Source of the DNA: Allomyces macrogynus ATCC 38327
Lineage: Eukaryota > Blastocladiomycota > Blastocladiomycetes > Blastocladiales > Blastocladiaceae
Assembly: GCA_000151295.1 (NCBI GenBank)
Contig: GG745345.1
Location: forward strand, 187,242-251,241
Reading direction: 5' to 3'
Length of the DNA stretch: 64,000 nt
In this document: positions 1 to 10,443 of the stretch, piece by piece
How the letters are laid out: each line of letters begins with the position of its first letter
Position numbering within the stretch: the first letter of the stretch is position 1
The notes under the pieces: model-generated
Seen by the model: the letters and a program-made list of their open reading frames with translations, nothing else
Database searches by the model: none
Told to the model about the DNA's origin: nothing
Made by a program: the position numbers and the translations under genes

Positions 1-249
1 TCCCTGGGCCCTTGGCCTTGGAAAGGCGGCCCCCTCCAGCCCCTCCCCCTTTTTTCCCAGGGGGACCGCCGGGGGACCGTTTTGCCTTTTTGCCCTTTGG
101 GCCGCGGGCCCCGGGAGGGCCCTTGTTTTCTTTGCCCCAGGGAGGTTCCTTCCTTCCTTCCCTCCCTCCTTCCTTCCTTCCCCCCCCCCCCCCCCCGGCA
201 AATCCTTACGCAAAACCCGCCAAATAAATACCTATCCCCCCACCCAAAT
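1..249. other. low-complexity start of window
   Basis: Runs of G/C-rich and homopolymer-like sequence, TTCC repeats and a run of 17 C at 180-196. No coding signal; the presenilin stop codon lies just to the right. The texture looks like poor-quality or contig-edge sequence rather than a gene. Confidence 0.6.
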
Positions 250-1696
250 CTACACCAGCAACCGCTGATTCGCGACCATCTGCGTGAACGGCACCAGCGA
301 GAACGCCGACCCTAAATAAAACACGATCCCAAACGTGATCGAGATCGGCAACGCCGGCAACGCCTTCCTGGTGATCGCCAACAACAGGATCGTCATGGTC
401 ATGCCCGTCGTCACGGCAATAATGCACGCAATCGTTGTGACCCAATCAGTCATGGCCGCGCGCGCCGTCAAGACCGAATAGAAGACAAAGTCGCCGAGCC
501 CGAGTTTCAATCCGGAATCGTCGTCGTCGTCGTCGTCGTCGTCCTCGGCGTCGGCGAGGGTCGACGGTACGCGAGGCGCGGCTTGGGCGAGTGGTGCCGG
601 TGCAGTGGCGGCGGTGGTCCCGGGATCGACGAGCCGCCGTAACGAACCCTCCGACTCGGACGACTGTGTCGGGACCGGCGGGTCGTCAGGCGCGAGACCC
701 GGTAAGAGCGTGGCCGGCGCGGCAGGGGATCCACCGGGTCGCCTCGGCGCGCCGGGTGCGGCCGACATGAACCAGACGCAGGCGCCGACCGAGTAGACGA
801 GCATTTCAATGTTCTGGTTGCGTTCCTTGACCGTGTTGAGCAATGCGCGCAGCGGGCCGTACGGCGAGAGGACGGCGAACAAGTCCCACAGGACGAGGAG
901 GGCGAGCAGGATCTAGGTGGTCCATTCTTGTAGGCCGGTCAGGGCAAACGCCTGTGGGTTCGAGTCGAGGAGGGGTCAGGCTCGGTCGCACGTGGGGGTG
1001 GGTGGGTGGGTGGAGAGAAGAGTACCATGAGCGACGAGATGAGCACGAGGTAGATCTGCTGCACGAACCTCGGCGCGCGCCAAAACGTGCCGACAATCCC
1101 CACAATCGCGAAATTATACAGGCAGAACCCGAGCGTCACATAGTCGATGACCATGCGGAACGCGTTGATGATCGATAACGACAGCAGAAAGCCCGTAAAC
1201 CCGAGCACCGAGATCAAGACGAGCGAGAAGAGCCCGTAAATGATCTTCATGCAATTATACTTGAAGAGCAAGACCAAAATCACTGTCATGACGGCAATCT
1301 GCGCCAGGATAATGCCCGCATTCATGAACCCGCCCGCAAGGCGGCACCGCTTGACGCGGTCGCGTCTTCCTTGTAGACGGTCCAGACGGATCCGGCAGGC
1401 CGGAACTCTTGCGACGACATGGAAATTTTGGTCCAGGCAATCGACAGCAGGATGCAGATCAGGATCGGGCGCACGAGTTTGGTGACTTGCGCCGTGTAGA
1501 AGAGCAGGTCGGCCGCCGTGTCCGGGTCGTACCCGAGCGTGTGCAATCGCGCAACGGTGGTCTCGGGCAGCTGCGACGCGTCAATGTGCGCCGTGTGGTG
1601 CGGGTGCGCGGCCGTCGCCGTGGTGGCAGCGGTCGCAGCCGCGGCGGCTGGAAGACCGGGAACGGCTGGCGCCGCGGACGTCAGTCTTCCACCCAT
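250..1696 (-). CDS. presenilin, catalytic subunit of gamma-secretase (with an in-frame stop and a frame break)
   Basis: Intramembrane aspartyl protease of the ER, Golgi and endosomal membrane. Reading from 1696, an N-terminal segment with TM1 (about 1500-1400) is followed after a frame break near 1322-1326 by KYNCMKIIYG and several TMs down to 1026. A 74-nt intron (952-1025, GTACTC..CAG, phase 0) leads into LQEWTT, then a TAG at 913-915 where animal presenilins have Trp, then LLVLWDLFAVLSPYGPLR. The first catalytic Asp is therefore in WD instead of the usual YD. A hydrophilic loop with an Asp run follows, then the second catalytic motif KLGLGD and the PALPISI motif near the C terminus. All hallmark motifs are present, so the family call is firm. 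Whether the TAG and the one-base break are sequencing errors or real inactivation cannot be told here. The ATG at 1694-1696 is the only in-frame start before TM1. Confidence 0.87.
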
Positions 1697-1997
1697 TCCT
1701 TCTTGCTCGGTGCAATCTGTCGGCAGACCACGTACTTGGCGCGGCGGCGGTCGCCTTGCACACAGGCGCGTGCGCGGGCCAGTCGGCGAGCTGGCAGGCC
1801 TGGCTGCAGTAGGAAATGGCGGGCCCGCACTGCGAGCAGGCCGAGGTCGCGCGCTTGCCGCACACGCGGCACATGGCAGGTGGTGGAGTCGGTCCTGGTG
1901 TCCGTGCACTGGCATTCTGGTCGGCGGCACTCGTCGAGGCGCCAGGCTTGGACGACATGGCGGCGACGGCGTTGCCGGGGTTGGGTGGTGGCGGCAT
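1681..1997 (-). CDS. small MYND-type zinc finger protein (frame break)
   Basis: A MYND finger is clear on the minus strand: CRVCGKRATSACSQCG then YCSQACQLADWPAHAPVC, giving the C-x2-C, C-x2-C, YC-x3-C, H-x3-C pattern of this protein-interaction zinc finger. Starts at 1997 or 1958 are possible. After the finger the frame runs on without a sensible end, while a neighbouring frame gives AKYVVCRQIAPSKKEWVED and a stop at 1681-1683. One missing base near 1740 would join them. The stop lies inside the first codons of presenilin (start 1696), so the two ORFs overlap by 16 nt on the same strand; a spliced MYND-presenilin fusion is the alternative. Upstream, 2000-2300 on this strand has ORFs with no recognised domain. 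Confidence 0.5.
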
Positions 1998-2616
1998 GGA
2001 CTGGCCGAGTGCAGGTCAAGTTGGTGGATGGATTGGGTGCGCTACGTGTGGCGCCCGTGGATTTCAGCGTCGCAGTGCCGGTGCTCGTGCTCGTCCTGGT
2101 ATAGATGCTCGTGCGCGCGCGATCGTAGTCGTTGCTCGCGGTCGTGCGCCAAGTCGTGGTGGTGGTGCGCGGTCGCGGGGCGGCCCCCGCGCCGGTGCTG
2201 ACGGCGGCGTTCAAGAGGCCGCTCACGGAAGAGGCGGCGCGGGCGGCGCCAAGACCGAGTCGGGAGATGGCAGGGACGTGCAGGGACATCACCTGACCGC
2301 GCCGCGAGGGTTGGAGAGGCAGCGCACGCCTGGCCTCGCGCATGTCTCACCTCGCGCGCGCGCCGCTGGTGCAGGCCGTGATCAGGCGCGGCATCACCGC
2401 CGACAGCGCTGCAGCGCGCGTCACGCCGTGATCGCCTCGGCCTCCAACGGGCCACGCGCTCCGACGTGCCACGCGCTCCGACGTGCGCGGCCGACCGCCC
2501 AACCGAGCCCGCTTTCTCTCGCGCACGACCCGCTCGCTCCAGCCATCACCACACCACACCATCGTCCTCGAGCACCAGCTGTACCAGCCGCACGGCCGCC
2601 AACGACACCGACCGCG

Positions 2617-3794
2617 ATGCACCACTTCCCGCTCGCGCACCGCCACCGCAAGCACAAGCCCGGCACCGCCGAGGCCATGGCCGCGACCTCGGCCGTCGCG
2701 CAGCGCGACGCGGCCGCCGTGGCCGGCGCCGGCTCGGGCCCAACTTTCAGCGAGGCCGACGTGCCACTCGGCCGCGCGCCCGGTGGGAGCACAATCGCGA
2801 CCCCCGACGCGCCCGTCGCCGAGCTGCACCACCTGCGCTACGTGCACCACACGCGCCACGCGGGCCTGTTCCGCAAGAAGCATTACCACTCGTACGAGGT
2901 ACGCCGGATTCGGTCTGAGCGATGCAAGTGGCGGTTGCGATTGAATCTGACCGATTTGATCCGGCCGCGACGTGCTTGTAGTTCGACCACCCGCACTGGG
3001 AACGGCTCGAGACAATCCCGCTCGGCGGCGCGACGATCCCCGCCGCGCTCGAGGGCACGTCCTCCTCCACGACGCGTCCGGCGGCCCCGATCCCCCCGCC
3101 GCGGGACTCGGCCGTGGTCGCGTCGGCTCCGTCCGAGTCGGTCGTGACGCCCACCGAAACCACGACCACAACCACAACCACCACTGTCGAGCCGGAACCG
3201 GCGCATCCGTCGTTCCACCGTCACGCGTCGTACGACCGGCGCGCGTCCGTCGAGCGGCACGTCTCGGTCACGGACGACCAGCCGCGCACTTACGTTAACG
3301 AGCCGCGCCGCACCTCGTCCACTCCCACCGCACCGCTCCCGCCGCCGGCGGCGCTCCGGATCCCGTCGGCTACGTCCACGTCCCGGTCCGTCCGGTCGCT
3401 CCGGATCGACGAACCGGATGTGACCGCACGGTACCGCGACATTGACGTGGACCGCGAACTCGAGCTCGCGCGTGCGCGGATGATGGCCGACGAAGCGCGC
3501 GCTAACCGGGCCGCCGGTGCGGGCGGTCACAGGCACCGCACGATGTCGGGGCCCGTCGAGGACCCGCTCGAGTACTCGGCCGACCGCACGCGTGTGCCGC
3601 ACCCGGACGCGGAGCCCGCCGAGAATTGGGTGCCGATGCATTACCGCGACGAGCACGTGGCGGCGCGCGGCGAGTCGTCGGGGATGGGGTTGCGCGACGT
3701 GAGCCCGACGCGTGCGGGCGTGGGCGCGCCCGGCCGGCTCGACGATCCGCGGCAGTGGCGCGCCGCGTCGCCGAGGATGGTCGAGCGTGTGTGA
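2617..3794 (+). CDS. unrecognised two-exon protein, about 364 aa
   Basis: Not a family I recognise. Exon 1 is 2617-2898 and exon 2 is 2982-3794, separated by an 83-nt intron (GTACGC..TAG, phase 0) that joins FRKKHYHSYE to FDHPHWERLE. The N-terminal part is rich in His and Arg around HHLRYVHHTRHAGL. The middle carries a Thr run (about 3160-3185), and the rest is Arg/Pro/Ser-rich, probably disordered, with one short charged helix around DVDRELELARARMMADEA. No signal peptide or membrane segment is visible. It is divergent from the MYND ORF. The start was chosen because a coherent reading frame begins there; a downstream Met is possible. Confidence 0.55.
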
Positions 3795-5454
3795 GTGAGG
3801 CCGGGTCGTGGATCCGGCGGTACGCGACCCGTCGAGCTGGTCGCGTTGGTTGACGGCAAGATTGTGAGCATGACAACGAGTCCCCCCATTGTGTACGATA
3901 CAGATCCGACCGCACAGAAAGACAGAAAGACGCGTCTTGTTTCCATCATCTTGAACACTTGATCGCCGACAGGGCGCGCCAGCGCGAAGTCAGGGTCGAA
4001 GCGGTCGTGGTGGCCGTGGTCGTGACGGCGATCAGCAACCCCGAGCGACCGCGCGCATGGCCATCCAACCTGATCGGCCGGCGCAGCCAAACTCACCCCC
4101 ACACACGTTGCCCTGCACTTCTCAGTCCCCGCAATTCATTGGCCGGCGTCACCATTTTGCAACGACCATGCACCGACCCATGAGCACCAGCTGACCGGCC
4201 GGCAAGTGCGTTGCCGCCAGCGTATGGTTGAGTGCCGGCCTTGCCCGCGCCCACCACCGAGTGCTCCCGACCGAGGGCACGACGCGCGGCTCCTCCACCG
4301 GGCCCATTCCCATGCATCGACGCGGTGCAGGTGTTTGAGGTCAAGGTAGAGGTCGGTTGATGGCGAACCTACTTGCCTGTCAAGCTTGCCGAGTTGCATT
4401 TGTGGGTGACCTTGCACTCGACCAACGACCGATGTCCCGCACTGTCGTCGTGAACGAGAACTGTCTCTGGAACCTCTCGCTTGAATGACGGCCTCTTTGT
4501 CGTGCGGCGCCGCCTCTTTGTGGTCCCTCGCTCGCTCGACGCCACGCAGTCGGCCCCATTTCAAGAAACAGTCATGGGACCGTGTCGCGCCCGTCCTTGT
4601 CCGGCTATTTTGATTTTGTCGCTGCGCGTGCACTGTGCCACGCAAAGACAAACAGCGCGTGCCCGTATTTGCGTCGCTTGGCTGGGTGCGTCGGCCTCCG
4701 CTCGCCGTGGTTCCCAAATGAATATCGCGGTCGTCTGATCCAACTTGGCATGAAACGAGGCGATGCATGCCGATTGGTGGGCAAACAATTTGGATCATGG
4801 GGCCATGCCGGTCCGTTTGGATGCGCCCTTGCGCGCGCCGTGGCGACCTGGGCTGGTCGGCGCACGCGCCCGCCGCGCCCGCTGTCCAATCGCCAAGCGA
4901 CGCTGGCCGCATGGACGCGCTGACGGCCCAGGATCCTGGGTCGAGAAACGAGAGTGCGAGACGAGACGGGGGCGCGGTGGAGAAGCGAGGCGCGCTCGGC
5001 GGCTGGTTGATCCAACTAGCGCGCGCCGGTTTTTGAGTGCCCGTCCTGCTCGGTGCGCGCGCGCGTGACGGAGACCAGCGCCATGTGCCGTTGACCCGCT
5101 CCTGCTCGCGGAGGTCGTGTGGCCCGCCGCTGACGGTGACGCTGATCGATGCGCCGCCTCGCGCTCTTCTCGGATCCTGCACCGGGCAACGTCAACCCCA
5201 ACCCAACCAAGCATGTCGCTTGGCGCGCGATCTCCACAAATACCGCGACCGACCGCCGCCGGTTCCCGCTCCGGGCCTTCTCTCTCCTCTCCTCGCTCTC
5301 GCTCTCCAGTAAACCGTTCTCCTTGTCGCGTGCTCGCGCTGCTGCTTTGCGTGCTCCTGCTTGTTGACGGCGCCGCCACCCCCACGTTGCTCCCCGACCC
5401 GAGAGCACGTTCTCGTTTCCCGACGGTTTCTCGATCCACGACCCATCTCGCACC
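3795..5454. other. long intergenic region, no gene seen
   Basis: About 1.7 kb between the unrecognised gene and the amino-acid transporter. Long ORFs occur on both strands (for example minus 4136-5182) but they lack recognisable domains and show the Arg/Pro/Ala-rich composition typical of chance ORFs in GC-rich DNA. The right end probably holds the transporter promoter and 5' leader. Confidence 0.5.
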
Positions 5455-7001
5455 ATGACGGCCGGTCCCGACGTGGCCCCTGGCTCAGCGAGCGCACTGC
5501 GCGTGTTTATCTTGCTACTGAAGTCGAACATTGGCACGGGCGCACTGTTCTTGCCCGGCGTACGTTGTTCCTTGCCGCGCGTCGAAAATGGATTGCGCAC
5601 GATCGGATGCTGACGCCGAACCCGATCGGATACGTTAGGCATTTGGCGATGGCGGCTACGCGTTCTCGTTTGTGCTCCTGATCGTGCTCGCTTTCCTGTC
5701 GACGGTCGGCATGGTCCTGCTCGCGCAGACGAACCAGCTCGTGCCCGGGTCGTTTGAGGAAATGGGCAAAAAGCTCTACGGCAGGTGGCTGCACTTGCTG
5801 ATTCTCGGCAGTGTCGCCCTCGCGCAGTCGGGCTTTTGCTCGGCCTACACGGTGTATGTACCCCCAAATCCATTTTTTTTGCTCTCGGTAGCGGTAACAA
5901 TACTGATTCTGACCTGTCCCGCGTCTAGCTTCATTGCGCAAAACACGGTCGAGTTTGTGCGTCGCGTCTCGCACGACGCGATCCTGCTCAAGACGTGGCA
6001 TATTATCCTGATCGAGATGGCGTTCTTCATCCCGTGTTCGTGGGTGCGGCGCGTCGAAAACTTCTCGGCCTTCTCGCTCATGGGCAACGCGTTTGTCCTG
6101 TTCGGTCTTGGCGTGATTTGCGTCTCGGGTATCTCGCACATCATCGATGTCGGCCACGTCGCCGAGGGCATCGTGCAGTTTAACCCGGACAAGTTTGCGC
6201 TGTATATTGGCACGGCCGTGTACGTGGTTCTCCACCCGATTCCGATCCCGATTGCGTGTGTGCGATGAAGACTGACGCGCGACTTGGAATGTGTAGGTAC
6301 ACGTACGAGGGCATTGGCCTCGTGATCCCGGTCTCGCAGTCGATGAAGAACCCGCAGCGGTTCCCGCTGGTGCTCTCGCTCGCATTGACCGTGACGACGG
6401 CCGTCTACCTGTTTGTCGCGTCGTGCGGGTACCTCGCGTGGGGCCCGGATGTCAAGCCAATTGTGCTCTTCAACTTGCCCGAGGGCGGCTTCACGTCGGC
6501 CATCTACATTCTCTACATTGTCGCGATTCGTACGTTTCCTTCCGTTCACGTTTCGTGCGTGCCCACCCCCGGCCATCCCAACTGACCCTGACCCCGCCTC
6601 GACTTGTAGTCCTGTCGTGGCCGCTGATCCTGTTCCCGGCCACTGTCATCGTCGAGCGTCTCCTCATCCCGACCCCACCGCTCGAGCTGGAAAAGGGCGC
6701 CAAGCCCGTGCGCGGTGCCGACTGGTCCCCACGGAAGCGGTACTGGGCGCAGAACGCGGTTCGCACGTGCCTGGTGATCGTGATCGGGTGCATCGCCTAC
6801 GCCGCGGGCGAGGCGCTCAACAAACTCGTCTCGATCATCGGGTCGTTTGGGTGTGTCCCGCTCAGCTTCGTCTACCCGGGTCTCTTGCACATGCGGTCGC
6901 ACCCGGAACAGGGGCTGCTCGGCCGGTTCACCGATTGGTTCCTCGTCGTCGTCGGGACGATCGCGATGATATATGTCACGATCATGACTTTCATGTCGTA
7001 G
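5455..7001 (+). CDS. vacuolar amino-acid transporter, AVT3/AVT4 (SLC36-like) type
   Basis: Polytopic transporter of the amino acid/auxin permease superfamily; fungal relatives move neutral amino acids across the vacuole membrane. Five exons: 5455-5559, 5639-5853, 5929-6219, 6297-6529, 6610-7001; 411 aa with all phases consistent. The first TM region has LLLKSNIGTGALFLPG, a hallmark of the family. Later signatures include GGYAFSFVLL, YTVFIAQNTVEF across intron 2, YTYEGIGLVIPVSQSMKNP across intron 3, and VASCGYLAWG. The cytosolic N-terminal tail is very short (about 15 residues) compared with yeast Avt3/4, which have long leaders. Donors are mostly GTACGT. No breaks were seen. The specific substrate is inferred only from the family. 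Confidence 0.93.
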
Positions 7002-7175
7002 CGAGCAGTGCTTGCTGTTATTTACTGGCCGCCAGTAAGTTGGCCTTGTGTTAATTTCGCTCCCCAGCGTCGTGTGTGCTTGCAATCTCAATCGGTAGAC
7101 AAATCGCGAAAATATAATATTCCCAGCTGACTGTTGATGCATTTGGGCATCTACATTATGGCTTTGTGAGCGTGC

Positions 7176-8141
7176 ATGATGTCCGTCGCGTCAGAGCGCG
7201 GCGGACCGCGCACCGTTGTTTGTCGTCGCGGTAGATTTGGTTCCTCTTCATCGTTTTGTGACAAATACACGTCGACCCCGCGCCCCAGCGACAGCACATG
7301 CAACCAACACCAACCATTCCCACCCGCCAAGCGCATTGAGCTGTCTTTATCGACATTTACGGCCGCATCGCTCCTCTGCTTGCATTATGGGCCTGTCCAG
7401 CCCAACCCGGCGGTTGCGCTCGCCAAGGCCATTTCTGAGCAGGGGTATGGCGCGCGACTCTCGACGTTCCTTGTCCTGGCCGCCATCATGACTGCACCCG
7501 AGTATGTGGCGCACACTTTGGCCGTGAACGAGCAGATCCTCGACAAGGCGCATGGCATGCAAGACGGGGAACTTGTCGACCATTTGCTCAACTCGTTCCC
7601 GGTCTTGCCCACAGATGCGGATGCCAAGGTCGACCTGGACGCGACTGAAAAGTCGATTGATGCGCTGTTGCACTCGATGACAAGTGGTACCTTTGCCTCG
7701 AGCTGCCACAAGTCTGGTGGCACGTATTGCATTGAAAAAACGAACGGCAGTGGGGCAACAGGCGCAAAAATTGGGATGTCAGCAAGTAGTATCAGGCAGC
7801 GTCTTTGGAAGCAGTCCAAGGACACCAACTCGGTCATTGGTGGGCAAGTTGGTTACTCAATTGCGCTTGCAGCGACTGATGGCGCCAGCAAGGATCTGGG
7901 TGCTGCCATGCGGGCAGTGCTTGTCGCGGTCGAGCAAATCATTGGCGAGGGTCTTGAAGGGCTTCTAGAACTTGGGTGAGGAGGAGGTGGGAGTGAAGCC
8001 ACTGGCGAGGATGCCAAGGACGCTGAGGATGCTCAAGATGATGGTGCTGTGTGCATGGGGTGCAGCAGTGGGGAGGAAGATGAAAGGGCCAGCAGCAGTG
8101 GTCAACAATGGACCTGCGCCCCCACTGGTGGTGGGGGATAG
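7176..8141 (+). CDS. unrecognised ORF interrupted by one in-frame TGA
   Basis: One frame stays open from 7176 to the TGA at 7977-7979 and then continues, without any frame change, to the TAG at 8139-8141. The second part reads as a plausible C-terminal tail, with SEATGEDAKDAEDAQDDG followed by a CMGCSSGEED segment. The most protein-like stretch starts around the Met at 7488 (TAPEYVAHTLAVNEQ) and includes helical, moderately acidic sequence with scattered Cys. I do not recognise a family. The true start is uncertain: 7176, 7488 or an upstream exon. The single stop could be an error, a real nonsense mutation or readthrough. Confidence 0.45.
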
Positions 8142-8634
8142 TGGTGATGCCCAGCCAGTCCTGCCACTGCTACCACCAGGACCCTTGGTTCACACGCAGT
8201 TACATTGTTGGCAGCAAGCGGCGTGAAGGGTCGGGACATGTTGGCGTGGATGAGGCCGGTAATGGTCGCGAAATTGGCTTGCACGTGCTCCTCGCAGCAA
8301 GTGTTCGACTCTCTTGGAGGACTGTTTGGTGCAACGTCAACGAGAACGAGCACGAGAAAGCACTTCGGGTAAATGATCGTCGGGAGGGTCGGTTACTGGG
8401 GCATAAACAGGGACTATCCAGCGGCTTTCGTAGAGGTCGTGATTTATACGTGAGTGCTGCCATGTCCCGCACTAGCACAATGCGGGCAACCATGGCCATG
8501 TCCCACGCCGACTGGCTGCAGCGGCGCGTGCACGCGACCGCCACCACGACCAGCACTTTCCGGCCGGCTGCAACGGATCGGCGCGCTACAACTTGCTGCA
8601 ACCGCCCGCAAACGACAGAGATTATTCAGCAACC
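8142..8634. other. intergenic, no convincing gene
   Basis: About 490 bp between the unrecognised ORF and AP-2 mu. Small ORFs exist on both strands (for example minus 8102-8353), without recognisable domains. The right part should contain the AP-2 mu promoter and leader. Confidence 0.45.
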
Positions 8635-10271
8635 ATGATCTCGGCGGTGTTCGTCTTCAATTACAAGGGCGAGGTGCTCATTTCGCGCCTGTTCCGGCCC
8701 GACGTGAGGTACCCGCAACGAGCCACCTGCGCCGCCCGCCCGAACGAACAATGTGCCAACAAGACGCTACTTTTCCCGATGCATAGGCGTTCAGTCGCCG
8801 ACCTGTTTCGCATCCACGTTATCACGGCACCACAAATCCGGTCACCCGTGACGGTGCTTGGCAACATTGCCTTTTTCCACATCAAGCACGAAAACGTCTA
8901 CATTGTCGCCGTCTCGACGCACAGCAACACCAATGTCCCGCTCGCGTTCGAGTTTTGCACCAATCTCGTCAAGCTCGGCGAAAAGTACTTTGGCAAGTTT
9001 GACGAAGACGCGATCAAGAACAACTTCGTGCTGATCTACGAGATTCTCGACGGTACTTATACGCGTAATCGTTGCCCCTTCCCCCCTTGCGCACACAATG
9101 GCTCACTCGCGCCCTTTTTTTTCCCCTACATACAGAAATCCTCGACTTTGGCCTACCGCAAGTCTCCGACTACGAGTCGCTCAAGCTCTACGTTACGACC
9201 GAGTCGGTGCGGTCCGAGAATGCGGCCGCGCCAGGCGACGCGTCCAAGGTCACGATCCAGGCCACGGGCGCGACCTCGTGGCGTCGGCCCGACATCAAGT
9301 ACCGCAAGAACGAAGTGTTTATCGACGTGATCGAGGACGTGAACCTGCTCATGTCCACCAAGGGCACCGTGCTCAACGCCGACGTGACGGGTACCGTCAA
9401 GGTCAAGGCCTACCTGTCGGGCGTGCCCGAGTGCAAGTTTGGACTCAATGAACGGCTCGGCGAGGGTGCGGGTGCAGGTGCCGGTGGTGCAGGCGCGCCG
9501 CAGAGCCAGTACGGGTACGCTTTGCGGAGCTTCCCCACGACGTTCGCGTCGATATTGATCCCACTGACCCCCGTGCTCCCTCGACTAGCGCCAAGCGTCT
9601 CGTCGACATTGACGACTTCCAGTTCCACCAGTGTGTCAAGCTTGGCCGGTTCGATCCGGACCGCACCATCTCCTTCATTCCGCCCGACGGCGAGTTTGAT
9701 CTCATGAAGTACCGCACGACTGAAGGGCTTACAATGCCGTTTATGGTGCACCCGGTCGTGACTTCCATTTCGCCGACGCGGCTCGAGTACAAGGTCACGG
9801 TCAAGGCGCAGTTCCCGCAAAAGTACACGGCCACGGGGGTCGTGATCAAGATCCCAACGCCGCCCAACACTGTGACCGTGCAGGGGCTCGGCGCGTTTGC
9901 GCAGGGCCACGGCAAGGCCAAGTATGTCGCGAGCGAGAACTGCATTGTGTGGAAGTACGTTGTCGTGCTCTCATGTCGCGGGCTCCACCGAACTTTGAAG
10001 TGACCGATTATCGTGCTTTCAACCTAGGGTCCCGCGCATCATGGGGGGCGCCGAAATGGACCTCAACGCCGAGGCCGAGCTCGCGCCGTCAATTGACAGC
10101 AACAAGAAGCCGTGGTCGCGGCCGCCCATTTCCATGGCGTTTACGGTCGCCATGTTCACCACGTCTGGGCTCCAGGTGCGGTTCCTGAAAGTGTTTGAGA
10201 AGTCGGGCTACCAGACGGTCAAGTGGGTGCGGTACCACGCGCGCGCGGGCAACTACCAGTTCCGGTTCTGA
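8635..10271 (+). CDS. AP-2 clathrin adaptor complex, mu (medium) subunit
   Basis: Medium chain of the plasma-membrane clathrin adaptor, which recognises Tyr-based sorting signals and PIP2 during endocytosis. Five exons: 8635-8708, 8787-9052, 9136-9514, 9589-9954, 10028-10271; 442 aa, close to the 435 aa of animal AP-2 mu. The N-terminal longin-like domain begins MISAVFVFNYKGEVLISR. The mu homology domain contains WRRPDIKYRKNEVFIDVIE, YLSGVPECKFGLN, FHQCVKLGRFD, SFIPPDGEFDLMKYRTT and RPPISMAFTV, and ends KWVRYHARAGNYQFRF. These match AP-2 mu better than AP-1 or AP-3 mu. Splice phases agree across all four introns and no frame breaks were seen. A Gly/Ala-rich insert sits in the linker at about 9460-9500. 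Confidence 0.95.
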
Positions 10272-10325
10272 AATGGGCCCGACGAGCCGCGACGTCCAAG
10301 GAGGATACGGCCGAAGGGGACGAGC

Positions 10326-10343
10326 GGGGGGGGGGGGGGGGGG
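10326..10343. repeat. poly-G run (18 G)
   Basis: Uninterrupted run of 18 G in the short gap between the convergent AP-2 mu and PTPA genes. Length may be unreliable in sequencing; could form a G-quadruplex. Confidence 0.9.
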
Positions 10344-10443
10344 ACTGCCGGATGCGACGTGCAGGGGACTAACTTCGAGGTTGGATCATGAAGAATGCAT
10401 CCACGCGGTTCAAAAATGGTATGATTATTGGTGGCGAAGGACT

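Noticed and set aside
2042..2455. Possible mitochondrial ATPase-inhibitor-like sequence (His/Glu-rich end at about 2042-2120, minus strand)
   Set aside because: The His/Glu-rich segment lacks the conserved IF1 core, and the presequence-like part is in another frame.
4136..5182. 348-aa minus-strand ORF
   Set aside because: Composition typical of chance ORFs in GC-rich DNA, no recognisable domain, and overlapping ORFs in other frames are just as long.
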